A stretch of 64,000 bases of DNA from Lentisphaeria bacterium (GTDB lineage Bacteria; Verrucomicrobiota; Lentisphaeria; Victivallales; Victivallaceae), in NCBI GenBank assembly GCA_017450705.1, contig JAFSTC010000001.1, positions 1 to 64,000 of the forward strand, in the 5' to 3' direction. This document shows, one piece after another, positions 30,119 through 38,611 of the stretch (positions within the stretch are counted from its first letter, which is position 1; the number at the start of each line of letters is the position of its first letter). The notes below the pieces were generated by a model. That model had not been told where the DNA came from and did no database searches. It was given only the letters and a program-made list of their open reading frames with translations. A program made the position numbers and the translations under genes.

Positions 30119-32107
30119 ATGAAGATCCCTCCCCGCCCCAACGTCCCGGAGCCCTTCGGAAGCGATCCCTATCTCGCCCCCTACTTGGAGATCATCGACG
30201 GCCGGAAACGCCGGGCGGAGGCGCTGGAGCGGCGCCTGACCGAAGGAAAGATGTCCCTTGCGGACTTTTCCTCGGCCCACGAGTACTTCGGACTGCACCG
30301 CACGGCAGCGGGCTGGGTGTTCCGCGAATGGGCGCCTCTGGCCACGGGCGTCACGCTCATCGGAGATTTTTCCGACTGGGAGATCCGGAGCGAATACGCC
30401 CTTTCTCCCGCGCCGGGCGGCGTGTGGCAGATCGAACTGCCCGCGGAGAAACTCCGCCACGGCATGTACTATCACATGCACGTCACCTGGCCCTCCGGCG
30501 CGGGCAGCCGCATCCCCGCCTATGCCCGCAGGGTCGTCCAGGACAGGATCACCGGGCTTTTTTCCGCCATGGTGTGGGAACCGGAGAAGCCTTACGTCTT
30601 CCGTCATCCCTCGCCGCCCAGACAAGAGGAACTGCTGATCTACGAGACCCACGTGGGCATGGCCCAGGAGGAGGCCAAGGTCGGCACCTTCCGCGAATTC
30701 GAAGAGAAGATCCTGCCCCGGATCGCGAAGAGCGGCTACAACACGCTCCAGTTCATGGCGATCATGGGGCATCCCTATTACGGCAGTTTCGGCTATCACG
30801 TGGCCAATTTCTTCGCCGTTTCGGGCCGCTTCGGGACCCCGGAGGAATTCAAGTCTCTGGTGGACGCTTCCCACGGGCTGGGACTGCGGGTCATCATCGA
30901 CCTCGTCCACTCCCACGCCGTCCGAAACGAGATGGAGGGCATCGCCAAAATCGACGGGACCAGCTGCGCTTATTTCCATCAGGGCCCCCGGGGGATCCAC
31001 GCCAACTGGGACTCCCTCTGCTTCGACTACGGCAAGCCTGAAGTGCTGCATTTCCTGCTCTCCAACTGCCGCTACTATCTGGATGAATTCCATGTCGACG
31101 GCTTCCGCTTCGACGGCGTGACCAGCATGCTCTATCTCCACCACGGTCTGGGCCGGAGCTTCACCGACTACCGGGAGTATTTCGACAGTCAGGTGGACGA
31201 GGACGCGCTGGCGTATCTCACTTTGGCCAACAAGGTCATCCACGCCGTCCGTCCCGACGCCGTCACCGTGGCCGAGGACGTGAGCGGCATGCCCGGTCTT
31301 GCCTCCCCCGACGGCGCCGGATTCGACTGCCGAATGGCCATGGGCGTCACCGACATGTGGTTCAAGCTCTTCGACCAGCGGGACGAGCACTGGAACATGT
31401 TCTATCTGTACGGCGAGCTCCTCAACCGCCGCCGGGACGAGCGCACGGTGAGCTACGTGGAGTGTCACGACCAGGCCATCGTGGGCGGCAAGACCGCCAT
31501 GTTCACCCTGGCCGACAGCGCCATGTACACCGCCATGGACACCGGCTCCCGGAACATCCTCATCGACCGGGCGGTGGCGCTCCACAAGATCACCCGGCTG
31601 GCCACGGCCGTTTCGGCGGACTGCGGCTACCTCAATTTCATGGGCAATGAGTTCGGGCATCCCGAGTGGGTGGATTTCCCCCGGCAGGGCAACAACTGGA
31701 GTTACGACCACGCCCGCCGGATGTGGAGCCTCGCCGACGACGGCCATCTCCGCTACGGCCGTCTGGCCGCCTTCGACCGGGCCATGCTGGCTCTGCTCAA
31801 GGCCTTTCACCTCTACCGCTTCCGGGTGCAGACCGTGAGGATCGACGACGAAAAGAAGGTCCTGATCTTCGAACGGGGGGGACTTCTCTTCTGCTTCAAC
31901 TTCCATCCGGTGAACAGTTACGCCGATTACGCCTTCGAGGTCCTGCCGGGCACTTACACGACTCTTCTCGACAGCGACGAAGCGGCCTACGACGGCTTCT
32001 CCCGCAGGGTCCCGGATCAGAGGTACGAAACGCTCCCGACGGCCGCCGGAGCGCAGCTTGCCCTCTATCTGCCCTGCCGGACGGCCCTCGTGCTGAAGAG
32101 ATCATGA
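30119..32107 (+). CDS. glgB: 1,4-alpha-glucan branching enzyme
   Basis: 662 aa, GH13 with an N-terminal CBM48 (WVFREWAPLATGVTLIGDFSDWEI, residues ~60-85). The barrel has YETHVGMAQEE, VIIDLVHSH, DGFRFDGVTSMLY with the nucleophile Asp near 333, TVAEDVSGMPG with the acid Glu near 385, and YVECHDQAIVGGKT near 448. The GVTSMLYLHHG form is that of eukaryote-like GH13 branching enzymes, not the E. coli type. It cuts alpha-1,4 chains and re-joins them as alpha-1,6 branches. Its stop overlaps the start of the next gene. Confidence 0.95.
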   Translation: MKIPPRPNVPEPFGSDPYLAPYLEIIDGRKRRAEALERRLTEGKMSLADFSSAHEYFGLHRTAAGWVFREWAPLATGVTLIGDFSDWEIRSEYALSPAPGGVWQIELPAEKLRHGMYYHMHVTWPSGAGSRIPAYARRVVQDRITGLFSAMVWEPEKPYVFRHPSPPRQEELLIYETHVGMAQEEAKVGTFREFEEKILPRIAKSGYNTLQFMAIMGHPYYGSFGYHVANFFAVSGRFGTPEEFKSLVDASHGLGLRVIIDLVHSHAVRNEMEGIAKIDGTSCAYFHQGPRGIHANWDSLCFDYGKPEVLHFLLSNCRYYLDEFHVDGFRFDGVTSMLYLHHGLGRSFTDYREYFDSQVDEDALAYLTLANKVIHAVRPDAVTVAEDVSGMPGLASPDGAGFDCRMAMGVTDMWFKLFDQRDEHWNMFYLYGELLNRRRDERTVSYVECHDQAIVGGKTAMFTLADSAMYTAMDTGSRNILIDRAVALHKITRLATAVSADCGYLNFMGNEFGHPEWVDFPRQGNNWSYDHARRMWSLADDGHLRYGRLAAFDRAMLALLKAFHLYRFRVQTVRIDDEKKVLIFERGGLLFCFNFHPVNSYADYAFEVLPGTYTTLLDSDEAAYDGFSRRVPDQRYETLPTAAGAQLALYLPCRTALVLKRS

Positions 32108-33849
32108 CGCCCGGAAGAAAGAACGATCTGATCGCGCTGGCCGTCATCGCCGCGGCGGTCGCCGTTGTCTTCGGTCCCGCCTGTTTTTTCACGGATGTCC
32201 TGTCGGATGACACCATTTACACGGAGCGGCGGCATCTGCTGACGCTGACGCTCGCCAATATCCGGCTCTGGAGCCGCCCCGTGCTGGGACTGTGGGGGCC
32301 GCTCACGGGATACTCGTTCATGCTCGACCGCCTCGTATGGGGGCCCGAGCATTTCATGTTCGGCGCCCGCCTCGGGAATGTTCTGCTCCATTTCGCGGCG
32401 GCGGCGGCATTTTTCTGCGGGGCGCGGCTGCTGAAGTTTTCTCCCGTTCCGGCGGCTCTGGCTGTCCTCTTCTGGGCGGTCCACCCCCAGCGGGCGGAAT
32501 CCGTGGCCTGGCTGAGCGAGCGCAAGGATGTGCTGATCCTGGCCCTCGGTCTGTGGAGCATCGTCTTCTTCATCCGCTTCATGCGGCGGAAGAGCACGGG
32601 CGTTTTCCTTCTGTCGCTGTTTCTCTTTGCCGCGACGTTTTTCGTCAAGCCGGCCATGATCGGACTCCCGGCGGTCCTTGCCGCTTATCTGTGGAGCCGG
32701 TGCCGTTGGGCGAAACCTGCGTCCTGCCTGAAATACACCGGCGCTTTCTGGGGCGTTTCCCTGCTGTGGTTCGCGGCGTACAAACTGGTGTTCGATCCGG
32801 TCATGGACGTCGGCAGCCGGGGGATCGCGGAGACCCTGGCCGTCATGGGCTGGCGGTACGGGATGTACTTCTGGAAAACTTTTTTCCCGGTCGGACTCAA
32901 CCCCTTTTATCCGCATTTTTCCCTGACGGAGAACTCGCTCCTGCCCCTCTGGCTGACGGGGGCGGGGGCGATCCTGCTTCTGGAGTCCGCACGCCGCAGG
33001 CACACCGGGACGCTCCGCGTCCATCTGCCGCTTTGCGTCTGTTTTTCCGCGGCGGTCTTTCCCGCGCTCTTTCAGATCGGCGACGTGGATTACGCCGACA
33101 GGTACAGCTACTTCCCCGCCGTGTTCGTCGTTACGGGATGCGCTTTCGCCCTGTGCCGTTTCGTCCGGCGGCATCCCGCGGCGGAAAAAACGGCGGTGCT
33201 GCTGGCGGCCGCCGCGGTCCTGGGCATGGGGCTGATGTGCCGCCGGCAGGTCTTCGTCTGGGAATCGCAGGAAAGCTACATGGCGGCGGTATTGTCCGCT
33301 CCCCGGCCGAACTACCGTATGGTGATCACGGAGACGGTGCGGAAATTCGACAAGGGGGATCTGCCGGGCGTCCGGAAAAATCTCGATCTGCTGCGGAGCG
33401 ATTACGGGGAGCTCTCTCCGAACCGGCGGAAGATCATTTCATTTTTCGCCGATTCCCTCGAGGGCGTCCTTCTCGTCCGCGCCGGTCAGGCGGTCCCGGG
33501 AATGAAAAAGCTCGAACGCGTCCTGTGGGATCCGGCGTGGGAACTGCTTCTCTGCACGCCTTACGGTTACCCCCGGTGCGTCCTCCTGACCGCGGCGGGC
33601 ATGTACCAGAAGGCCGGCATGCGGGACGCCGCCGCCGAAGTCTACCGCAGAACGGCGAAATTCTACGGCGCCTTCGAACCGCTGGAAAAGGAGTTCTACC
33701 TGGCTCTGGCCGCCCTCTGCCTCGGGAACAAAACCGAAGCTCTGGCCCGCTTCGAAAGGGCGCTCGCCCTCAGTCCGGGAGATGAGAACATCCGGAAAAA
33801 CATCGCCGCGCTCAAGGGCGAACCCATTGAAAAAAGCGCGATCCGGTGA
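32104..33849 (+). CDS. TMTC-like polytopic membrane protein with C-terminal TPR
   Basis: 581 aa. About ten membrane segments cover residues ~10-385. The first loop carries DDTIYTERRHLLTLTLANI, and later HPQRAESVAWLSERKDVLIL, GLNPFYPHF and GDVDYADRYSYFPAVFV, the pattern of TMTC-type proteins, GT-C mannosyltransferase relatives with C-terminal TPRs. The soluble end has TPR-like helices (MYQKAGMRDAAAEVYRRTAKFYGAFEPLEKEFYLALAALCLGNKTEALARFERALALSPGDENI). The ATG at 32104 overlaps the glgB stop (ATGA). A role in protein or cell-surface glycosylation is inferred. Confidence 0.75.
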   Translation: MTPGRKNDLIALAVIAAAVAVVFGPACFFTDVLSDDTIYTERRHLLTLTLANIRLWSRPVLGLWGPLTGYSFMLDRLVWGPEHFMFGARLGNVLLHFAAAAAFFCGARLLKFSPVPAALAVLFWAVHPQRAESVAWLSERKDVLILALGLWSIVFFIRFMRRKSTGVFLLSLFLFAATFFVKPAMIGLPAVLAAYLWSRCRWAKPASCLKYTGAFWGVSLLWFAAYKLVFDPVMDVGSRGIAETLAVMGWRYGMYFWKTFFPVGLNPFYPHFSLTENSLLPLWLTGAGAILLLESARRRHTGTLRVHLPLCVCFSAAVFPALFQIGDVDYADRYSYFPAVFVVTGCAFALCRFVRRHPAAEKTAVLLAAAAVLGMGLMCRRQVFVWESQESYMAAVLSAPRPNYRMVITETVRKFDKGDLPGVRKNLDLLRSDYGELSPNRRKIISFFADSLEGVLLVRAGQAVPGMKKLERVLWDPAWELLLCTPYGYPRCVLLTAAGMYQKAGMRDAAAEVYRRTAKFYGAFEPLEKEFYLALAALCLGNKTEALARFERALALSPGDENIRKNIAALKGEPIEKSAIR

Positions 33850-33855
33850 TATCTT
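33827..33855 (+). promoter_or_regulatory. Sigma70-type promoter for the oxidoreductase gene
   Basis: TTGAAA at 33827-33832, inside the end of the TMTC-like gene, 17-nt spacer, TATCTT at 33850-33855 with extended TGA. Confidence 0.7.
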
Positions 33856-33921
33856 ATTGGAACTGACAAACCGTCTCCCGCGCCGTTCGGATGAGGAGGC
33901 TTTTACCAAGGAGGATCTCGA

Positions 33922-35010
33922 ATGAAGAAAATGAATGCCGCCGTCCTCGGCGTCGGACAGATGGGTGCGACCCATGTCCAGGCGGCCCTGGAGTCGCCGT
34001 ATATCGACAAAGTCTACGGTTTCGAACCCGATCCGGCGCGGTGCAAGTCCCGCTGCGAAGAGCTGAAGATCCTTCCCGCCTCCCTCGAGAGCATCCTTGC
34101 GGATCCCTCGGTCGGTTTCGTCTCCATCGCCTCGCCCAACGAGACCCATGTCGAGCTGGCCGAAAAGTGCATGCGCGCCGGCAAGGCCGTGCTGATGGAA
34201 AAGCCCATGGGCTGTTCCCTCGGGGAGGCCCGTCACATGTGCGAGGTGGAGAAGGAGACCGGGGCCTTTCTGCAAGTGGGCTTCGAACTGCACTACTCCC
34301 AGATGTACACCCGGCTCCGGCAGTGGATCGACGCCGGACTCATCGGCACGCCGGTGAACGACCAGTGCCGCTACTACTGCTGCGAATTCCACAAGAAGAA
34401 CACCTGGCGCAGTCTCAGCACCGGCAGTTTCCTCATCGGGGAAAAGCTCTCGCACTATCTGGATCTCCAGCGCTGGTATTTCGACGCCGTTCCCGAGAGC
34501 GTGTATTCCCTGTCGTCGGCCAAGGTCGTGCCCTATTTTCATCACCGGGACAATCACCAGATCATGACCCGTTATCCCGACGGCCGCGTGGCGGTTCTGA
34601 ATTTCATCATGTACATCGCCGAGTCCCATCTGGCCCGGGATCCTCTGCAGAACGGCAAGAAAGAGGTCGACGACGGGCACTTCCTGCAGTTCCACATCTG
34701 CGGCACCAAGGGAGCCGTCGAGGCCGACGTCTTCAAGCACCGCATGCGCCGCTGGGAGTTCAGCGACACGCCGGAGTACATGGACAGCAAGATCGTCGAA
34801 GAGATCACCTTCGACCCCAAAAAGGACGGGCTGCTGTACTACCACAATGTGCTGGGGCAGAATCTTCACGTGATCGAGCTGGCCGCCACGGGGAAAAAGC
34901 CCGAAATGTCCGCCGTGGATGCCCTCAACACCATGAAGCTCTGTTTCGCGGCGGAGCTTTCGGAAGATACGGGCGAGATCATCCGCTTCGACGATCCGCG
35001 TCTCGGTTAG
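33922..35010 (+). CDS. Gfo/Idh/MocA-family oxidoreductase
   Basis: 362 aa. The N-terminal Rossmann fold binds NAD(P): MNAAVLGVGQMGATHVQAAL with G-x-G-x-x-G, a following acidic position in GFEPDPARCKSRCEEL, then VSIASPNETHVELAEKCMRAGKAVLMEKPMG with the family E-K-P motif (near 92-94). The C-terminal domain has GFELHYSQMYTRLRQWIDAGLIGTP and GEKLSHYLDLQRWYF, the latter holding the usual catalytic His. Members oxidise or reduce sugars, inositols and related compounds; the substrate is unknown. SD CCAAGGAGGATCTCGA. The SemiSWEET-like gene follows by 27 nt. Confidence 0.9.
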   Translation: MKKMNAAVLGVGQMGATHVQAALESPYIDKVYGFEPDPARCKSRCEELKILPASLESILADPSVGFVSIASPNETHVELAEKCMRAGKAVLMEKPMGCSLGEARHMCEVEKETGAFLQVGFELHYSQMYTRLRQWIDAGLIGTPVNDQCRYYCCEFHKKNTWRSLSTGSFLIGEKLSHYLDLQRWYFDAVPESVYSLSSAKVVPYFHHRDNHQIMTRYPDGRVAVLNFIMYIAESHLARDPLQNGKKEVDDGHFLQFHICGTKGAVEADVFKHRMRRWEFSDTPEYMDSKIVEEITFDPKKDGLLYYHNVLGQNLHVIELAATGKKPEMSAVDALNTMKLCFAAELSEDTGEIIRFDDPRLG

Positions 35011-35037
35011 GGTTTTCATCCCGGGAGGAAATTCATT

Positions 35038-35328
35038 ATGGATATCTGGGTCGGCATCATGCTCATCTGTTTCGGCGCCAGCTGGCCGTCGGCGATCGCC
35101 AAAACCATCCGGGTGAAAAATCCCGCAGGCAAGAGCTTCATCTTCATGACGCTGGTCATTCTGGGCTACATTTCCGGCATCATCGGACATCTTTCGAGGC
35201 GCGGCTGCGCCGGTTTCCACGACTGGGTGTTCTGGCTTTACGTCCTCGATCTGCTGATGGTGTCCACCGACTACGTCCTGTGCTTCTACTACCACGCCCA
35301 GCGGCAGAAAGAAGCCGCGAACAGGTGA
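35038..35328 (+). CDS. Small SemiSWEET/PQ-loop-like membrane protein
   Basis: 96 aa with three membrane helices (residues ~2-22, 36-54, 62-86). FGASWPSAIAKTIRVKNPAGKSFIFMTLVILGYISGIIG has the Pro-in-TM1 plus K-x(n)-GKS pattern of half-transporters of the PQ-loop/SemiSWEET kind, which dimerise to pass small solutes such as sugars. The usual PQ pair itself is not evident; the Pro is in SWPSAI. It lies downstream of the oxidoreductase with a strong SD (GGGAGGAAA), so the two may take up and convert the same compound. Assignment is moderate. Confidence 0.55.
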   Translation: MDIWVGIMLICFGASWPSAIAKTIRVKNPAGKSFIFMTLVILGYISGIIGHLSRRGCAGFHDWVFWLYVLDLLMVSTDYVLCFYYHAQRQKEAANR

Positions 35329-35329
35329 G

Positions 35330-35370
35330 GACCGGGGATTTTTCCGCTTTTTTCGGTTTTTCCCCGGGTC
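35330..35370 (+). terminator. GC hairpin, likely terminator after the SemiSWEET-like gene
   Basis: GACC-GGGGA (35330-35338) pairs with TCCCC-G-GGTC (35361-35370), one bulged G, around a T-rich loop with an inner CCG/CGG pair. The promoter of the next gene begins 7 nt further on. No long T-tract follows. Confidence 0.55.
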
Positions 35371-35376
35371 GGACCC

Positions 35377-35405
35377 TTGAAAACCGCCTCCTTCCGGTTT
35401 AGATT
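35377..35405 (+). promoter_or_regulatory. Sigma70-type promoter for the lipocalin gene
   Basis: TTGAAA at 35377-35382, 17-nt spacer, TAGATT at 35400-35405; the SD GGAGGAGG and ATG follow within 24 nt. Confidence 0.65.
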
Positions 35406-35428
35406 GCAGCCGGAGGAGGTGTTTTTTT

Positions 35429-35944
35429 ATGAAAAACCGTATTTTTTTCGTTTTCGCATTGGTTTCGGGGGTGCTTGCGGGCTGTTCTCATCCGGCGGAT
35501 ATCCCCGCCGTGACGGATTTCGACGCGGCGCGTTACATGGGGACGTGGTACGAGATCGCCCGTCTGCCCAACCGTTTCGAAGAGGGGATGACCGAGGTGC
35601 GGGCCGAGTATTCCCCCCGGCCCGGCGGCGGTATCGCCGTGGTCAACAGCGGCGTGAAGAACGGGGAGAAAAAGTCCGTCACGGGGGTGGCTTATCCCGC
35701 GGGCAAGCCGGGGGAGGGGCTTTTGCAAGTCTCCTTTTTCCGCCCCTTCTACGGCGCTTACCGGATCATCAAGCTGGCTCCCGATTACCGTTACAGCGTT
35801 GTGACGGGCCGGGATCCGTCGTATCTCTGGATCCTCGCCCGTGAGCGGGCGCTGCCGGAGCGTGACCTGGAGGAGATACTCTCCTTTCTCCGGCAAAAGG
35901 GCTTCCCTGCGGAAAAACTCCTGTGGCCCTGGCGGCGGACGTGA
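35429..35944 (+). CDS. Outer-membrane lipocalin lipoprotein (Blc-like)
   Basis: 171 aa. The N-terminus MKNRIFFVFALVSGVLAGC is a lipoprotein signal with lipobox LAGC (Cys 19). The lipocalin signature follows: DFDAARYMGTWYEIARLPNRFEEG (G-x-W), GKPGEGLLQVSFFRPFYGAYRIIKLAPDYRYSVVTGRDPSYLWILARE and a last helix EEILSFLRQKGFPAEKL. The length matches E. coli Blc (177). Such proteins bind lipids or other hydrophobic ligands at the outer membrane under envelope stress. It has its own promoter and appears monocistronic. Confidence 0.92.
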   Translation: MKNRIFFVFALVSGVLAGCSHPADIPAVTDFDAARYMGTWYEIARLPNRFEEGMTEVRAEYSPRPGGGIAVVNSGVKNGEKKSVTGVAYPAGKPGEGLLQVSFFRPFYGAYRIIKLAPDYRYSVVTGRDPSYLWILARERALPERDLEEILSFLRQKGFPAEKLLWPWRRT

Positions 35945-36022
35945 GCCCGCCGCGGTCCCGCGCTTTCCGGGACATCCGGGCGAAAAATACATGAAAATCC
36001 CGTCCGTCCTGTTGAAAAAGGC

Positions 36023-36050
36023 TTGAAAATTTCCGTTTTTGTGGTATAGT
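36023..36050 (+). promoter_or_regulatory. Sigma70-type promoter for the TolC-like gene
   Basis: TTGAAA at 36023-36028, 16-nt spacer, TATAGT at 36045-36050 with extended TGG. Confidence 0.7.
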
Positions 36051-36123
36051 AATCCGTTAAGACTTCCTAAGTTTAAGAACGGTGTAAAACGCAAAAAAGC
36101 CTGACAAATAGGATGGGGAAAGA

Positions 36124-37998
36124 ATGAGAACGAGCTCGAAACTGATTTCTCTTGCTTCCGGACTGCTTCTGCTGTGCGGGTGTTACAACTATCCGGCCGC
36201 GCCCAAGGCGACGTACGGGAACTCCTTCTCCCACAGAGAGAAAGACAAAAATGACGATCTTTTCAAGGGGATGAAGAGCCTGACCCTCGCCGACGCCCAG
36301 CGCATCGCGCTGGAGAACAATCCCGATTACCTCTCGGCCGCCTTCTCCATCAACGCCGCCCGGTCCAAGTATTATCAGGCTTTGGGCGCCTACTCCCCCG
36401 TCATCACCGCGGACTTCACCATGAAGAACACCCACAGCTGGGCGACGCATCAGGTGAACGCGGCGGATTACGGTCAGCCCGGCGAGCACCGCCGGACCGA
36501 CAGTTTCACCACCAGCACCGGCGTTTCGGCCAATCTGCTGCTCTTCGACGGTCTGGCCCGCGAGTTCAACTGGCTCGCCGCCAAGCATAACGTCAATTAC
36601 AGGAAGCACCTCGAAGCCGACGCCTGCCGTCTGCTCATGCGTTCCGTGGCCTACGCCTACAACGAAGTTCTGCTCGCCATCGAAAACCGCCGCATTGCCG
36701 ACGAGGACCGCAAATTCCAGCAGGTCTCCCTCAAGGATACCCAGTACAAGTTCGACGCGGGCGCCGTCCCGCTGAGCGATGTGCTCAACTTCCAGATCCT
36801 CATGAACAACGCCGATGTCAGCATGATCGCCGCCGACTACCAGTACGAGACGGCGGTCTACGCGCTGGCCGTGCTCATGGGTTACCCCGACGGCACGCTG
36901 CCCGCCGATTTGTCCTTCGACGGCGATTTCAAAAGCATCTACGAGAACATGCCCTCCGTGGAGGTCTATCTCGATGCGGCCCTGGCGAACCGGCCCGACC
37001 TCAAGGGGTACCGGGATCAGCTGGAGGTCGCAAAGTACCAGATGTACGCCACCTACAGCGCCTACTCTCCCCAGGCTTCCGCCTTCGCGAATTTCGGGTA
37101 CAACACGAATCTCAGCCGCTACCATGACTACGAATATCCCCGGTCTGCCCACGATTACGCCAACACGCCCTCTTTCAGCTACGGCCTCTCCGCCAGCTGG
37201 ACCGTTTTCAACGGACTGGTCCGCTACAACAAGGTGCGTGAATATCAGGCCTACCTGGCCGTGGCCGACTACAGCGTGGCGACCCAGTGGTTCGCCGTGG
37301 TGCGCGAAGTCCGCACCGCCTACGCCAACTACATCCAGAACGTCAAGAAGAACAAACTCTACCTCAAGACCCGGGACCTCTCCAAGAAGCAGCGGGATCT
37401 GGTGGATGACGAGTACCGGGCCGGCAATGCCGAGCTGACCCGTCTCAACGAGGCCCAGCGCGACCTGGTGCAGGCCGAGACCAACCTTGCGTCGAGCTAC
37501 ATCAACATCCAGAACGCCCGGGCGCAGCTCGATGCGGCCGTGGGCGTCAACACCGCCGAGTACTACGCCAAGCAGAGCGGCAAGGCTGGCGCCGCCGCGC
37601 CGGGTCTGGAAAATGCCAAGGGTCCTCACGCACAGAAGGCCCGTGAGAAGAAGACACAGCCCGCCGGGACGGTCAAGCTGGAAAAGGCCGTTGCGCCTGA
37701 CCAGAAGGCTGCGGCAGACAAGGCCGAAGCCGAGAAGATCGCGGCTTCGAAGACCGAGCCCGCCAAGAAGACCGAGCCTGTGAAGAAGGCTGCGCCCGCC
37801 AAGAAGAAGGCTGCGCCCGCCAAAAAGGCAGAGCCTGTGAAGGCCGAAGCTGTGAAGGCCGAAGCTGTGAAGGCCGAAGCTGTGAAGGCCGAAGCTGTGA
37901 AGGCCGAAGCTGTGAAGGCCGAGCCCGAGGTGGTCGTGCCCGAAAAGAAGACCGTGCCCGAGATCCCCGCGACGGCCACGGAGCCTGCGAAGAAGTAA
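36124..37998 (+). CDS. TolC-like outer-membrane efflux lipoprotein with basic repeat tail
   Basis: 624 aa. MRTSSKLISLASGLLLLCGC ends in a lipobox Cys (residue 20). Residues ~55-480 carry two TolC/OEP repeats: LTLADAQRIALENNPDYLSAAFSINAARSKYYQALGAYSPVI and VEVYLDAALANRPDLKGYRDQLEVAKYQMYATYSAYSPQASAF, with KFDAGAVPLSDVLNFQ and EYRAGNAELTRLNEAQRDLVQAE as the matching coiled-coil turns. The last ~140 residues are Lys/Ala/Glu/Pro-rich with five tandem VKAEA units, unusual for the family and possibly cell-wall or protein binding. Forms a trimeric outer-membrane duct for efflux or type I secretion; no inner-membrane partner is in the window. The large AIDA/FG-GAP protein at 48.8 kb is a conceivable substrate. 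Confidence 0.85.
   Translation: MRTSSKLISLASGLLLLCGCYNYPAAPKATYGNSFSHREKDKNDDLFKGMKSLTLADAQRIALENNPDYLSAAFSINAARSKYYQALGAYSPVITADFTMKNTHSWATHQVNAADYGQPGEHRRTDSFTTSTGVSANLLLFDGLAREFNWLAAKHNVNYRKHLEADACRLLMRSVAYAYNEVLLAIENRRIADEDRKFQQVSLKDTQYKFDAGAVPLSDVLNFQILMNNADVSMIAADYQYETAVYALAVLMGYPDGTLPADLSFDGDFKSIYENMPSVEVYLDAALANRPDLKGYRDQLEVAKYQMYATYSAYSPQASAFANFGYNTNLSRYHDYEYPRSAHDYANTPSFSYGLSASWTVFNGLVRYNKVREYQAYLAVADYSVATQWFAVVREVRTAYANYIQNVKKNKLYLKTRDLSKKQRDLVDDEYRAGNAELTRLNEAQRDLVQAETNLASSYINIQNARAQLDAAVGVNTAEYYAKQSGKAGAAAPGLENAKGPHAQKAREKKTQPAGTVKLEKAVAPDQKAAADKAEAEKIAASKTEPAKKTEPVKKAAPAKKKAAPAKKAEPVKAEAVKAEAVKAEAVKAEAVKAEAVKAEPEVVVPEKKTVPEIPATATEPAKK
37837..37926 (+). repeat. 15-bp tandem repeat in the TolC-like tail
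   Basis: Five identical 15-bp units (gtgaaggccgaagct) starting at 37837, then a sixth that changes at its end. They code Val-Lys-Ala-Glu-Ala and keep frame. Confidence 0.95.
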
Positions 37999-38014
37999 CG
38001 GGCGTCCGCGCTTT

Positions 38015-38611
38015 ATGCTGAGAGCCAAAAAGAGATATGAGGTCAGGACGGCCGGAGACCGGGTCCTGAGCGTGTCGGCGTCCCCCGTGGGCGCCGTGAC
38101 GCCGGAGATACGGGAGATGGCGGAGAAGATGATCTCCTGCATGGCGGCCTTCGACGGGATCGGTTTGGCCGCGCCCCAGTACGGGGAGTCCCTGCGGCTC
38201 ATCGTCATCGACGTGCCCCTTTCGGAAAAGGAGGCTGCGGCGGGACTTACGGAATTCGAAGAACGCATGTACGGCGCCATGCCCATGGCGCTGGTGAATC
38301 CCGAGGTGACCGGTTTCTCCGACGCCGTCTGCGAGCGTGAGGAGGGGTGTCTTTCGGTGCCCCAGATCTGGGCTCCCGTGGTGCGTCCCGAGCGGATCGC
38401 CTTCCGGGCGCAGCTGCTGGACGGGAGCTTCATCGAGGGCGAGTGCGGCGGTCTTCTTGCCCGCTGCATCCAGCACGAAACGGATCATCTCGACGGCATC
38501 CTCTTCACGGACCGTCTCTCCCCCGATGCCGCCCGGCGCATCTCCGGCCAGATGCAGCAGCTTCTGGAGTCCGGAAGGCACTGCAACTTCCGCCGGGTGA
38601 CGCGCAAATGA
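38015..38611 (+). CDS. def: Peptide deformylase
   Basis: 198 aa. Removes the N-formyl group from new proteins, using a metal ion. All three family motifs are present: GIGLAAPQ (~52), EGCLSVP (~112) and QHETDHLDG (H-E-x-x-H, ~154). An acidic 12-residue insertion (LSEKEAAAGLTEFEE) lies between motifs 1 and 2. No clear SD precedes the ATG, which begins 17 nt after the TolC-like stop. It is translationally coupled to the membrane protein gene behind it (ATGA). No fmt gene is seen nearby. Confidence 0.93.
   Translation: MLRAKKRYEVRTAGDRVLSVSASPVGAVTPEIREMAEKMISCMAAFDGIGLAAPQYGESLRLIVIDVPLSEKEAAAGLTEFEERMYGAMPMALVNPEVTGFSDAVCEREEGCLSVPQIWAPVVRPERIAFRAQLLDGSFIEGECGGLLARCIQHETDHLDGILFTDRLSPDAARRISGQMQQLLESGRHCNFRRVTRK

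Noticed and set aside
25772-31906. 2044-aa minus-strand frame over the glycogen genes
   Set aside because: Mirror frame of glgP, glgA and glgB; no domain, no ribosome binding site, and the opposite strand is unambiguous.
37837-37926. Tandem repeat as a CRISPR-like or iteron array
   Set aside because: 15-bp units code VKAEA in frame at the TolC-like tail, with no spacers.
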